The position numbers and the translations under genes are program-made. From Chloroflexota bacterium (lineage in GTDB: Bacteria; Chloroflexota; Anaerolineae; Anaerolineales; Anaerolineaceae): DNA of 64,000 bases. The stretch is taken from the NCBI GenBank assembly GCA_012798455.1, contig JAAZNC010000008.1, positions 26,345-90,344 on the forward strand, written 5' to 3'. Below are positions 40,778-50,051 of the stretch, one piece after another; the stretch's first letter is position 1; each line of letters begins with the position of its first letter. The notes below the pieces were generated by a model, which saw only the letters and a list, made by a program, of their open reading frames with translations, searched no databases and had not been told where the DNA came from.

Positions 40778-42034
40778 ATGCATACTCGTGCGGTTATTCT
40801 GGCTGGGGGAGAAGGTACCCGGCTGGGTGTACTGACCGCAAAACGTACTAAGCCAGCAGTCCCATTTGCAGGGAAATATCGTATTATCGATTTCCCGCTT
40901 TCCAATTGTGTAAACTCCAAGATCTTCGATGTGATGCTCATTACACAATATCGTCCCCAGTCCCTCATCCACCATATTGGATCAGGAGGTCCCTGGGATC
41001 TCAATCGTGAGTTCTCTGGTGGCATCAAGATTTTTACCCCGTATAAAACCCAAGGTATCAACTGGTTCTCCGGCACTGCTGATGCAATTATGCAGAATCT
41101 GAGCTACATATTAAGCAGTAAACCAGACCATGTTCTGGTGCTTTCAGGCGATCATATCTATTCCATGCACTACGATGAGTTGATTCATTATCATGAACAA
41201 AAAAAAGCGGAGATCACCATCTGTATCCACAGTGTTCCTAAAAAACAAGCCAGCCGGTTCGGAGTGGTGGAAGTAGATAAAAAGATGCGGGTTACCAACT
41301 TCGTCGAAAAACCAGAAAATCCTTCATCCAACATGATTAATATGGGCATCTATCTGTTCAACACAGAAATTCTTAAGCAGCTCCTAATCGAAGATGCTAG
41401 AGAGATCACATCCCAGCATGACTTCGGCAAAAACATCTTGCCCGCCCTTGTGAAATCCAATATCTCCATGGTTGCCTATCCTTTCCGTGATTATTGGGTG
41501 GATGTTGGCACGGTACAATCTTATTGGAATGCCCACATGGATCTGCTCACAGAGCCACCTAGATATAATATCCGTGATCGCAATTGGATAATCCACACCC
41601 GCTCAGAAGAACGCGCGCCGACATACATTCACCCTGATGCCAGTATCCAGAGTTCATTGATCTGCGACGGTTGTATAATAGAACCCAATGTAATCATTCA
41701 AAACAGTGTCCTTTCGCCGGGGGTGATCATCCACCGGGGAACACAGATCATGAACTCGATTATTTTGACAGATACGATTGTCGGGAAACAAAGCGTGATA
41801 CAAAAAAGCGTCATTGATAAACATACCAGCATAGGCAGCAGATCACATATTGGGCTTTCTGATGGAAAGAGAACACGTATTTCGATGATTGGGAAAAACG
41901 TATTACTGCCTGATAATATGGTACTTGAAAATGGCGGTATGGTAGGTTGTGATGTAAAACCAGTCGACCTTGCCGAAAAAAGAATTCATTTTGGAGAGTT
42001 TGTATTGCCAAAAGGGAGAGATTATGACTTTTAA
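40778..42034 (+). CDS. glgC: Glucose-1-phosphate adenylyltransferase
   Basis: [84 protein letters not shown]. Confidence 0.94.
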   Translation: MHTRAVILAGGEGTRLGVLTAKRTKPAVPFAGKYRIIDFPLSNCVNSKIFDVMLITQYRPQSLIHHIGSGGPWDLNREFSGGIKIFTPYKTQGINWFSGTADAIMQNLSYILSSKPDHVLVLSGDHIYSMHYDELIHYHEQKKAEITICIHSVPKKQASRFGVVEVDKKMRVTNFVEKPENPSSNMINMGIYLFNTEILKQLLIEDAREITSQHDFGKNILPALVKSNISMVAYPFRDYWVDVGTVQSYWNAHMDLLTEPPRYNIRDRNWIIHTRSEERAPTYIHPDASIQSSLICDGCIIEPNVIIQNSVLSPGVIIHRGTQIMNSIILTDTIVGKQSVIQKSVIDKHTSIGSRSHIGLSDGKRTRISMIGKNVLLPDNMVLENGGMVGCDVKPVDLAEKRIHFGEFVLPKGRDYDF

Positions 42035-43514
42035 ACGTTCTTCTGGAGTATTACTGCATGTCAGCAGCCTGCCTGGGACAGATGGTATTGGTGACCTGGG
42101 ATCCGTTGCCTATCAATTTGTGGATTTCCTATCTGTTACCCAAACGAAATTATGGCAGGTTTTACCATTGAATCCAACAGGCTATGGCAATTCTCCATAC
42201 CAGGGTCTTTCAGCATCGGCGGGTAACCCTTTATTCATTTCTCTGGAAGAATTTGTCCCACTTGGGCTTCTCTCGAAGAAAGATTTCTCAAAACGACCAT
42301 ATTTTCCAAAAAACACGGTTGATTTTGGTAAAGTAATTCCCTGGAAAATGGAGAAATTGCACCAGGTATTTCTGAATTTTCAACAGGGCAAGACATTGCA
42401 ACAAGAAAAAGATTTTCAAAAATTCTGTGGAAAGAACAAAGACTGGCTGGATGATTTTGCCCTGTTCATGACTATTAAAAAACAGCAAGGATTACGCGCA
42501 TGGGATACCTGGCCGGATACATTGCGGTTTCGAGATCCCGTAGTATTGAAAAAGTTCACCAGGTTGAATAAAGATTCGATCACCGAAGAAAAATTCTATC
42601 AGTATCTTTTCTTTGAACAGTGGCTGCGCCTGAAGAAATATGCCAATCAGAAGGGCGTGCAGATTGTTGGCGATATCCCGATCTTTGTAGGCTATGATTG
42701 TGCCGATACCTGGACCAATCCCGATCTTTTCTATTTCGATGATCAGTTCAAACCGATTATCGTAGCCGGAGTTCCGCCAGATTTCTTCTCCAAGACCGGT
42801 CAATTGTGGGGAAATCCCTTATATGATTGGGAAAAACACAAAAAGAGCGGGTACCAGTGGTGGATCCGACGCATCCAAAACACACTAGATTTAGTGGATA
42901 TCATCCGCCTAGATCATTTTCGTGGTTTCGCTGGTTTCTATGCCATCCCAGCCGGGAACAAAACCGCCGAAATCGGTAAATGGATGGACGGACCGCGCAG
43001 TGATCTGTTCGATGCACTTTATACTAACTTTGGAGATCTGCCCCTTATTGCCGAAGATCTCGGTGTCATGACACCAGATGTCATTGAATTACGCGAACGC
43101 TATAGTTTACCCGGGATGAAGATCGTCCAGTTTGGGTTTAATCCCAACCCCGAAGTCGATTTCCAACCACATCACATCCAGGAAAACGCAGTCGCTTACA
43201 CTGGCACTCACGACAACTCAACTGCCCAAGGATGGTTCAAGTCTATTCCAAAAGAAGCACAGGATTACTTCCTTGCATATGCTGGTCAAACCAGAGAAAC
43301 TGTTGCACATGCCATGATCCGCTTGCTATGGTTGTCATCTGCAATCATCGCTGTCGCCCCCATGCAGGATCTGCTTAATTTGGGAGATGAAGCGCGGATG
43401 AATTTGCCAGGGTCGCTTGGCAATAATTGGGAATGGAAAATGGATGCGAAATGGGAATCAAATAAATTAAGGCACTGGTTTGCCGAGATCAACCACCTTT
43501 ATTCCAGGGACTGA
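42024..43514 (+). CDS. malQ: 4-alpha-glucanotransferase
   Basis: RSSGVLLHVSSLPGTDGIGDLG, WQVLPLNPTGYGNSPYQGLSASAGNPLFISLE, IIRLDHFRGFAGFY, AYTGTHDNSTAQGWF. Start refined from 41970. Confidence 0.95.
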   Translation: MTFKRSSGVLLHVSSLPGTDGIGDLGSVAYQFVDFLSVTQTKLWQVLPLNPTGYGNSPYQGLSASAGNPLFISLEEFVPLGLLSKKDFSKRPYFPKNTVDFGKVIPWKMEKLHQVFLNFQQGKTLQQEKDFQKFCGKNKDWLDDFALFMTIKKQQGLRAWDTWPDTLRFRDPVVLKKFTRLNKDSITEEKFYQYLFFEQWLRLKKYANQKGVQIVGDIPIFVGYDCADTWTNPDLFYFDDQFKPIIVAGVPPDFFSKTGQLWGNPLYDWEKHKKSGYQWWIRRIQNTLDLVDIIRLDHFRGFAGFYAIPAGNKTAEIGKWMDGPRSDLFDALYTNFGDLPLIAEDLGVMTPDVIELRERYSLPGMKIVQFGFNPNPEVDFQPHHIQENAVAYTGTHDNSTAQGWFKSIPKEAQDYFLAYAGQTRETVAHAMIRLLWLSSAIIAVAPMQDLLNLGDEARMNLPGSLGNNWEWKMDAKWESNKLRHWFAEINHLYSRD

Positions 43515-44422
43515 ATTTCTGGCTTTCCCCTTCGGAGAGCCAGAAAAATTCCACATAATACGAAAAGCCCACCGATCAGATCATAGAATGTAGGGTTTTC
43601 ATGCAAGAAAAACCATGCCAGGATGATCGAACCTACCGGTTCACCCAGCAAAGCGATAGAAGCATATACAGCTTGCATCTGGCGCACGGCATTGTTGAAA
43701 AGAGTGTGCCCGATGACCTGTGGTATGAGTGCCAGCAAGAAGATCCATATAAAACCACTATGATAGCCTGAAGTGATTTGGGCGATATCTCGAATGGCAA
43801 AGAGCAGGGCAATCACGCCAGCCACTCCATATACCAGGAAGACATAGCTTTTCAATGGCAGCTTGTCACGCACTCCGCGTCCCACCATGGTATAAGCAGC
43901 TGCCAACCATGCTCCGCATAATGCCAGAAAGTTCCCCAGCAGATTCTGTTTGGTCATTATTATTTGCAAATTGCCATAGGACGGACCTATGATCAAGATA
44001 AAAATCCCTCCCATAGCGATGGTTAGCCCGAAGATGATCTTAGATGTGATGTGTTCTTTCAATACCAGGGGTGAAAACAACGCCACCCAGATTGGGGTCG
44101 TGGTGACAAGGATTACAGAACTCGCAATACTGGTGAGCTCCAGTGATTTGATCCACACCAGAAAATGAAAACCAAGGAATAATCCCGCCAGCATAATCTG
44201 AATGCGATCCTTTCCTGAGAGCTTGGAATACTGCCCAGCGGCATCTTTCAAGCAAAACGGTATCAGGATGACAGTAGCCAATCCAAGCCTGCCAGCAGCA
44301 ATCATGGTAGATGGGATATTCTGCTGGGCATTGCGAATAAAAATTGAGGCAGTAGATACTGCCAGAATTCCTATAAAAAGCATCAAGCTTGGCTTATTAA
44401 GAGTTCTCATATATTCACGCAA
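43499..44422 (-). CDS. EamA/DMT family transporter
   Basis: Ten hydrophobic segments, two EamA-like halves (GAWLAAAYTMVGRGVR, SIALLGEPVGSIILAWFFLHENP). Confidence 0.88.
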   Translation of the reverse strand: MREYMRTLNKPSLMLFIGILAVSTASIFIRNAQQNIPSTMIAAGRLGLATVILIPFCLKDAAGQYSKLSGKDRIQIMLAGLFLGFHFLVWIKSLELTSIASSVILVTTTPIWVALFSPLVLKEHITSKIIFGLTIAMGGIFILIIGPSYGNLQIIMTKQNLLGNFLALCGAWLAAAYTMVGRGVRDKLPLKSYVFLVYGVAGVIALLFAIRDIAQITSGYHSGFIWIFLLALIPQVIGHTLFNNAVRQMQAVYASIALLGEPVGSIILAWFFLHENPTFYDLIGGLFVLCGIFLALRRGKPEIQSLE

Positions 44423-44485
44423 CTTGTTCTACACTATAGTATTGATATCTAAAATTACACATTCATTAAATGAAATGGAGGAAAG

Positions 44486-45103
44486 ATGTCATTTATTTTA
44501 CCTGAACTTCCCTATGCATATGATGCTCTTGAACCTTATATGGATGCATTGACCACCGAGATCCACCATGATAAACATCATGCCGGATACACCAAGAACC
44601 TGAATGCCGCACTGGAAAAATACCCGGAATTCTTTGATAAATCCATTGAAGAAATCCTGGCAGATCTCAACTCCGTGCCCGAAGAAATTCGAACAGCCGT
44701 ACGCAATAGCGGTGGTGGTTACTATCATCACAATTTGTGGTGGGTCGAACTGGGACCGAATGCAGGCGGCGAACCAAACGGCAAACTGGCAGATGCTATC
44801 AAAAAGGAATTCGGTGATTTCGAATCCTTCAAGCAAAAGGTTAATAGTGCTGCCCTGACACGTTTTGGCAGTGGTTGGGCATGGCTCAGCAAGCGCAGTG
44901 ATGGTACCCTCATCATTCACTCCACCCCCAACCAGGATTCCCCTCTCTCTCAGGGGTTGATCCCGCTTCTAGGAATTGACGTATGGGAACATGCTTACTA
45001 CCTGAAATACCAAAACCGCCGCAACGAATTCGTGGACGCCTTTTGGAATGTAGTGAAATGGGATGAAGTTGAGAGACGGTTTGAAGAATCGACTCTTCCC
45101 TAA
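44486..45103 (+). CDS. Superoxide dismutase (Fe/Mn)
   Basis: [68 protein letters not shown]. Confidence 0.96.
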   Translation: MSFILPELPYAYDALEPYMDALTTEIHHDKHHAGYTKNLNAALEKYPEFFDKSIEEILADLNSVPEEIRTAVRNSGGGYYHHNLWWVELGPNAGGEPNGKLADAIKKEFGDFESFKQKVNSAALTRFGSGWAWLSKRSDGTLIIHSTPNQDSPLSQGLIPLLGIDVWEHAYYLKYQNRRNEFVDAFWNVVKWDEVERRFEESTLP

Positions 45104-45113
45104 TTCTCGAGCA

Positions 45114-45148
45114 AAGGAGTGGCTTTATTGCCACTCCTTCTTTTTTTT
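45114..45148 (+). terminator. Rho-independent terminator after sod
   Basis: aaggagtggc-tttatt-gccactcctt then cttttttttc. Confidence 0.85.
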
Positions 45149-45886
45149 CGTCAATTCTGCATAGCGGGCTGCGCCAATAATGCCTGCCAAGTTTAGAAGT
45201 TCCGCCGGTAACAGTTTTGCTTTAACGTTAAGATAAGGGAAAAATCTTTCGTGGTTTTTACTGGCACCTCCACCGATGACGATGACATCCGGACTGAATA
45301 AAAACTCCACCCTATCCAAATATTCCTGCAACAATACTGCCCATTCCTTCCAGCGCAGATCTTTCTTCTGCCTGACCGCATCCGAAGCTCTTTTCTCTGC
45401 ATATTTGCCCCTAATCTTCAAGTGCCCCAATTCAGTATTAGGGAGCAATTCGCCACGCACAAAAATCGCAGACCCGATCCCCGTTCCTAAGGTCAGAATG
45501 ATCACAATATCTTTTTTATAGGAACGCCCCGCACCGAATTCCATTTCAGCAATCCCCGCTGCATCGGCGTCATTGACACAATAGGTATTCAACCCGGTTT
45601 TTTTATGAACTTGCTCAGTAATATTGAACCCCACCCATTTTTTATTGATATTGGCAGCCGTGAGAGCGATACCATTCTTGACAACTGCCGGAAAACCGAT
45701 CCCAATCATGCCATCCCATTGCAGGTCTTTTACAAAGGTATTGATGATTTCCAGAACTCTGATAGGTTTATCCTTTTCTTCCGTTGGATAGCGTTTTCGT
45801 TCTGTGATTAAGATACCTTTCCTTGTATCGACCAGGGCACCTTTGATACCGGAGCCGCCCACATCAATTCCCAGGACCTTTGCCAT
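45125..45886 (-). CDS. ppgK: ROK family polyphosphate glucokinase-like
   Basis: LGIDVGGSGIKGALVDTRKG, CVNDADAAGIAEMEFGAG, LTLGTGIGSAIFVRGELLPNTELGHLKIRGKYAEKRASD, IVIGGGASKNHERFFPYL. Confidence 0.87.
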   Translation of the reverse strand: MAKVLGIDVGGSGIKGALVDTRKGILITERKRYPTEEKDKPIRVLEIINTFVKDLQWDGMIGIGFPAVVKNGIALTAANINKKWVGFNITEQVHKKTGLNTYCVNDADAAGIAEMEFGAGRSYKKDIVIILTLGTGIGSAIFVRGELLPNTELGHLKIRGKYAEKRASDAVRQKKDLRWKEWAVLLQEYLDRVEFLFSPDVIVIGGGASKNHERFFPYLNVKAKLLPAELLNLAGIIGAARYAELTKKKKEWQ

Positions 45887-45898
45887 ATTTCCTCCTTA

Positions 45899-47032
45899 TT
45901 AAGGGCATGCGTTCAACTGATGTTCTGCATAGCTCTGTGCAAAAACATGATACCCACTCCCATCACAGGCAGAACGAAAATAAAAATAGTCACTCTGCTG
46001 TGGAAACGCTACAGCGATCAGACTATTGATGCTCACCGAACAGATGGGAGTGGGGGTCAGACCACCATAGATATATGTATTATACGGTGAAGAAACCGCC
46101 AGATCATCAGCAGCCAGAGGGGATTTCCACCACGATTGGTTCGCTCCATCCCATCCCAGTGCGTATTGAACAGTAGGATCACTTTGCAGTGGCATACCGA
46201 TCCGCAGACGGTTGAGAAAAACGGAAACAATAACCGATTTTTCTTCTGCCTGAATCGCTTCTTTTTCGACGATGGACGCCAGGGTGATTGCTTGATACAC
46301 ATCCAGCCCTTGTTGGGAGAAAGCACCGGTTACTTCAGGTGTAAACTGTGCAGCAGTCTGATCAATGAGAGTTTGCAAGAATTCCACAGCACTGGCTGAA
46401 CGAAGGATCACATAATCACCCGCCATAATCAACCCCTCCAGATTTTCCGCACTTTGAAAAACTGGAGGTAATATCAAGCCTTCACCGCTTTCAAAGAGAG
46501 CAAGCAGTTCATCTGCTGAAAAATCCAGCCCCGAGGTTGGGATCAAAGCAGCAATTTCCGTATAGCGCATGCCGGGTAGGATGACGAAGTCCACATCCTC
46601 CGGGGTGGGATCAATCATCATAGCTGCAATTTCCACAGCAGATTGTGTCTTCGAAAATGAATAGCTCCCACTCTGTAAAATGGAATCATAACCTTTATAG
46701 ATCAAATATCTCAGAAAGATTTCCTTGTCAGGAATCAAGCCGACTTCAGCCAGGCGGGTGCTGATCACACTGGCACTATCCCCTGCATTGATTTTAATTT
46801 TCAGTGTTTCATGCGGCTGTTCATCCGTCCCCTCAAGAAGATCTGCTTGGTGGGTATACAATAGCCAGGCATAACGGCTCACTGTTCCTATCCCTAACCC
46901 ACTTGCAGGAGCGCCATACAGTTCCATCACGCGGGTTGGTATTGTAATTAAAAATATATATGCACTGCTTAACAGGATAACAGCGATGAAGATAACCGGT
47001 ATGAAAATGGTGATCAAGCGCTTGCCGGTCAT
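45899..47032 (-). CDS. mltG: Endolytic murein transglycosylase MltG
   Basis: LASIVEKEAIQAEEKSVIVSVFLNRLRIGMPLQSDPTVQYALG, PYNTYIYGGLTPTPICSVS; N-terminal TM. Confidence 0.92.
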   Translation of the reverse strand: MTGKRLITIFIPVIFIAVILLSSAYIFLITIPTRVMELYGAPASGLGIGTVSRYAWLLYTHQADLLEGTDEQPHETLKIKINAGDSASVISTRLAEVGLIPDKEIFLRYLIYKGYDSILQSGSYSFSKTQSAVEIAAMMIDPTPEDVDFVILPGMRYTEIAALIPTSGLDFSADELLALFESGEGLILPPVFQSAENLEGLIMAGDYVILRSASAVEFLQTLIDQTAAQFTPEVTGAFSQQGLDVYQAITLASIVEKEAIQAEEKSVIVSVFLNRLRIGMPLQSDPTVQYALGWDGANQSWWKSPLAADDLAVSSPYNTYIYGGLTPTPICSVSINSLIAVAFPQQSDYFYFRSACDGSGYHVFAQSYAEHQLNACP

Positions 47033-47511
47033 ACTTGTTCTATTCCTTTCTGTGTGATCTGCTCATCAATATAGGATTGCAGTAAGATACAAGCTGCCAC
47101 ATCATCCAGATGACCCTGGCGCTTTTTCTTTTTTACTCCCATTTGGATGCGCGAACGTTGGGCTCCTCTAGTTGTACCATGTTCATCCCAGTAAATTATC
47201 GGTATATCCGAAATCATATGTATTGCATCACCCAATCGTAACCCTCTCCTTCCGGAGAAACTGGCATTCTCATTTCTATCATAGCTAATGCCAATAATGA
47301 TCTGCCCAACTTCCTTTTCCTCGCACAGCTTAACGATCTGCTGTGCGCTGGTTGTGTAAGAAATAAACTGGATGACCAACAGGGGACGTGAAATCGTCCC
47401 ACTGGGATCAGAAATAGAAATACCGATCCGTTTTTCTCCCGGATCGATCCCCAGCAACCTGGCATTGATCTTAGGTTCATCCATAGCACTCACTGGCATT
47501 ATACAATACAT
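47029..47511 (-). CDS. ruvX: Putative Holliday junction resolvase RuvX/YqgF (start probably internal, near 47484)
   Basis: LLGIDPGEKRIGISISDPSG, IIIGISYDRNENASFSGR, YWDEHGTTRGAQ, HLDDVAACILLQSYID; 4-nt overlap with mltG. Confidence 0.88.
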   Translation of the reverse strand: MYCIMPVSAMDEPKINARLLGIDPGEKRIGISISDPSGTISRPLLVIQFISYTTSAQQIVKLCEEKEVGQIIIGISYDRNENASFSGRRGLRLGDAIHMISDIPIIYWDEHGTTRGAQRSRIQMGVKKKKRQGHLDDVAACILLQSYIDEQITQKGIEQV

Positions 47512-47634
47512 ACATTTCTAAAAGAATTGAAAATAGATTGTTATTCATCTCTGCGAACTTCTTATATTGTTCTAAAATTGGTTAACCAATTGTGGATTTA
47601 CTATAATAAACACAATAAGAGAAGGAATGAGAAC

Positions 47635-48453
47635 ATGAAAAAAATACTGGTCGTCGGGATTTTTCTAAGCTCCCTGTTGCTTTTACAAGCCTGTAATTTC
47701 CCTTTATTTAAAGGTTCATCTTTTGATGATGAGGTCGCTACTCAGGCTGCCCTTGCTTTCACACAAACAGCCCAGCAAAACCTCATTCTGCTACCCACTA
47801 ACACGCTTTCATCTTCCACTCCGCAGGTTACTCTCACTCACACCAGTACCAATGATAATCCTAAAGCACAGCTAGGCAGTGCAATTTGGCAAGATGCCCT
47901 CACCTCCGGCAACAGCTTTGGGATTGGCAATGACATAACCCAGGTTGAAGGGACCAATGCCTCGGTCTGGATCGAAGACGGCAGTTTCAATATGTACCGT
48001 TCCAGCGCTTCGGGAGGATACATCTGGTATTGCGCTTATCCTAATATTGCTGATTTCTATCTGGAGGGAAAATTCGAAACCCAGAATTGCAATGGTGCTG
48101 ATCTATATGGATTGACTTTTCGCAAACCCGATTTTGGAGATAAAACAGGTTATTACTTTTTGGTTACTTGCGATGGAAAATTCAATTTGATGCGCTGGAC
48201 CAATAATGATTCTACCCTCCTGGGAGACTGGACAACCAATGATAATCTCACACAAGGACCTGCTGCAGTCAATACGCTGGGTGTGTGGGCAGAGGGTTCC
48301 ACCATCAAGCTGTATATCAATGATAGGCTTGCCGCTGAATTTACCGATGATTCCAACTTGAAATCGGGTTATTTTGGATTGGTCAGCAATCCATTGCAAA
48401 CTGCTGGCATGACCATTAAATTGGATGAGATCGCCTACTACAATTTACCTTGA
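47635..48453 (+). CDS. Secreted lipoprotein with concanavalin/LamG-like domain
   Basis: Lipobox LLLLQACN; Ser/Thr linker; C-term GLTFRKPDFGDKTGYYFLVTCDGKFNLMRW...GYFGLVSNPLQTAGMTIKLDEIAYYNL. Start refined from 47527. Confidence 0.75.
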   Translation: MKKILVVGIFLSSLLLLQACNFPLFKGSSFDDEVATQAALAFTQTAQQNLILLPTNTLSSSTPQVTLTHTSTNDNPKAQLGSAIWQDALTSGNSFGIGNDITQVEGTNASVWIEDGSFNMYRSSASGGYIWYCAYPNIADFYLEGKFETQNCNGADLYGLTFRKPDFGDKTGYYFLVTCDGKFNLMRWTNNDSTLLGDWTTNDNLTQGPAAVNTLGVWAEGSTIKLYINDRLAAEFTDDSNLKSGYFGLVSNPLQTAGMTIKLDEIAYYNLP

Positions 48454-48472
48454 ATAAGAAGGGATAGATCGC

Positions 48473-49405
48473 ATGATTGAAAAGAAAAAGCCGGATGTCA
48501 TTACACCGCAGGAACTGTATCAGTCACGTCGTAAATTCTTGAAGACAAGTCTCACATATTCTTCGGCTGCCGCCTTGCTGGCAGCTTGTCAGCCTATTGC
48601 TCCAACCCCCACTCCCCAGACAGGTACGTCATCTGCTTTAAGCGACGAGTTAGGAGATCTCACTACCTCCGAAGAAGATATCGCCGGATTTACCAACTAC
48701 TACGAATTTTCCTCCAGCAAGAAACAACCTACCGAACTGGCAGCAGATTTTGTCACTCAACCATGGACTGTTCAGATCGGCGGACTGGTAAAGAAACCAC
48801 AAGAAATTCTGGTCACTGATCTAAAACAGCAATTCAACATGATTGACCGCATCTACCGCATGCGCTGTGTGGAAGCCTGGTCGATGGTGATCCCGTGGAG
48901 CGGCATCCTACTCAAAGATCTGCTGGATGCCGTGCAACCCACCAGCGCTGCCAAATACATCCGTTTTGAGGGAACTTTCGATCCCGATCAGATGCCTGGA
49001 CAGAATCACTCATCCTATCCCTGGCCTTATGTGGAAGGACTTCGTCTGGATGAAGCCACGCACGATTTGACGCTCCTGGCAACCGGCATCTATGGCAAAG
49101 ACCTGACCTCTCAAAATGGCGCGCCTATCCGTCTGGTGGTACCCTGGAAATATGGCTTCAAATCTATTAAAGCCATCAAAAAGATCGACTTGGTCGAGGA
49201 GATGCCCACCTCATTCTGGATGGCACTCTCTTCCCAGGAATACGGTTTTTATGCCAATGTGAACCCCAACGTTCCCCATCCACGCTGGTCACAAGCTTCT
49301 GAGCAGCGCATTGGTGAATCGGGACGCCGGGATACTCTGCTTTTCAACGGCTATGATGAAGTGGCAGATCTCTATACTGGTATGGATCTCAGTGTGAATT
49401 TCTAA
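48473..49405 (+). CDS. msrP: Protein-methionine-sulfoxide reductase catalytic subunit MsrP (YedY)
   Basis: SRRKFLKTS Tat motif, ITPQELYQSRRKFL, MRCVEAWSMVIPWSGILLKDLLD (Mo-ligand Cys), WKYGFKSIKAI. Confidence 0.92.
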   Translation: MIEKKKPDVITPQELYQSRRKFLKTSLTYSSAAALLAACQPIAPTPTPQTGTSSALSDELGDLTTSEEDIAGFTNYYEFSSSKKQPTELAADFVTQPWTVQIGGLVKKPQEILVTDLKQQFNMIDRIYRMRCVEAWSMVIPWSGILLKDLLDAVQPTSAAKYIRFEGTFDPDQMPGQNHSSYPWPYVEGLRLDEATHDLTLLATGIYGKDLTSQNGAPIRLVVPWKYGFKSIKAIKKIDLVEEMPTSFWMALSSQEYGFYANVNPNVPHPRWSQASEQRIGESGRRDTLLFNGYDEVADLYTGMDLSVNF

Positions 49406-50040
49406 TGGAAAAGCGGTTCAGTAAAGTCCAAAACATCACGTTATTGATCTCGGTCATTCCGACAGGGGTGTTTCTGTTCAACTACACGCAGAACGCCTAT
49501 GATCCCTATCCCACTTTATTCCTGACTCAATTCTCTGCCAAGACCGCCTTACTTTTCCTGTTGGTTTCTCTAACCTGCACCCCACTGCGAAATATCCTGG
49601 GGATGAGTGCTTGGCTCAAAGTTAGGAAAACCAGTGGTTTGGCTGCTTTTTATTATGCCCTGTTGCACACATTCACCTTCATCGTGTTGGATTATCAATT
49701 AAACCCGAACTGGCTCATCCCCGAATTCAGGGATAAACCTTATTTGCTGTTGGGTTTGGCAGCGCTGGTTCTTTTGATCCCGCTGGCACTCACCTCTGGA
49801 GAACGGATTCAGGCACGCCTAGGAAAAATATGGAAACGCATCCATCGCCTGGTATATCTCATAGGTCTGTTAATCCTGGCACACCAGTACTTCGCCATCA
49901 AAGGAGACAAGAGTAGTGCTGTTCTTTACATCATTGTTTATGGAATATTGATGATGTTGCGGCTGCCGTTCATCAGGGATACCCTCAAGATCAAGCCCTG
50001 TACGATCTGCCAGACCATTAACCAATGGCTGATTTCCTGA
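49405..50040 (+). CDS. msrQ: Heme-binding subunit MsrQ (YedZ)
   Basis: Multi-TM; LTCTPLRNILGMSAWLKVRKTSGLAAFYYALLHTFTF, WKRIHRLVYLIGLLILAHQYFAIK; directly after msrP. Confidence 0.9.
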   Translation: MEKRFSKVQNITLLISVIPTGVFLFNYTQNAYDPYPTLFLTQFSAKTALLFLLVSLTCTPLRNILGMSAWLKVRKTSGLAAFYYALLHTFTFIVLDYQLNPNWLIPEFRDKPYLLLGLAALVLLIPLALTSGERIQARLGKIWKRIHRLVYLIGLLILAHQYFAIKGDKSSAVLYIIVYGILMMLRLPFIRDTLKIKPCTICQTINQWLIS

Positions 50041-50051
50041 TAGGATAAAGG

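Noticed and set aside
39312-43514. glgA-glgC-malQ as unusual
   Set aside because: Ordinary glycogen metabolism cluster.
45125-47511. ppgK-mltG-ruvX as a novel system
   Set aside because: mltG and ruvX adjacency is common in bacteria; ppgK is simply downstream.
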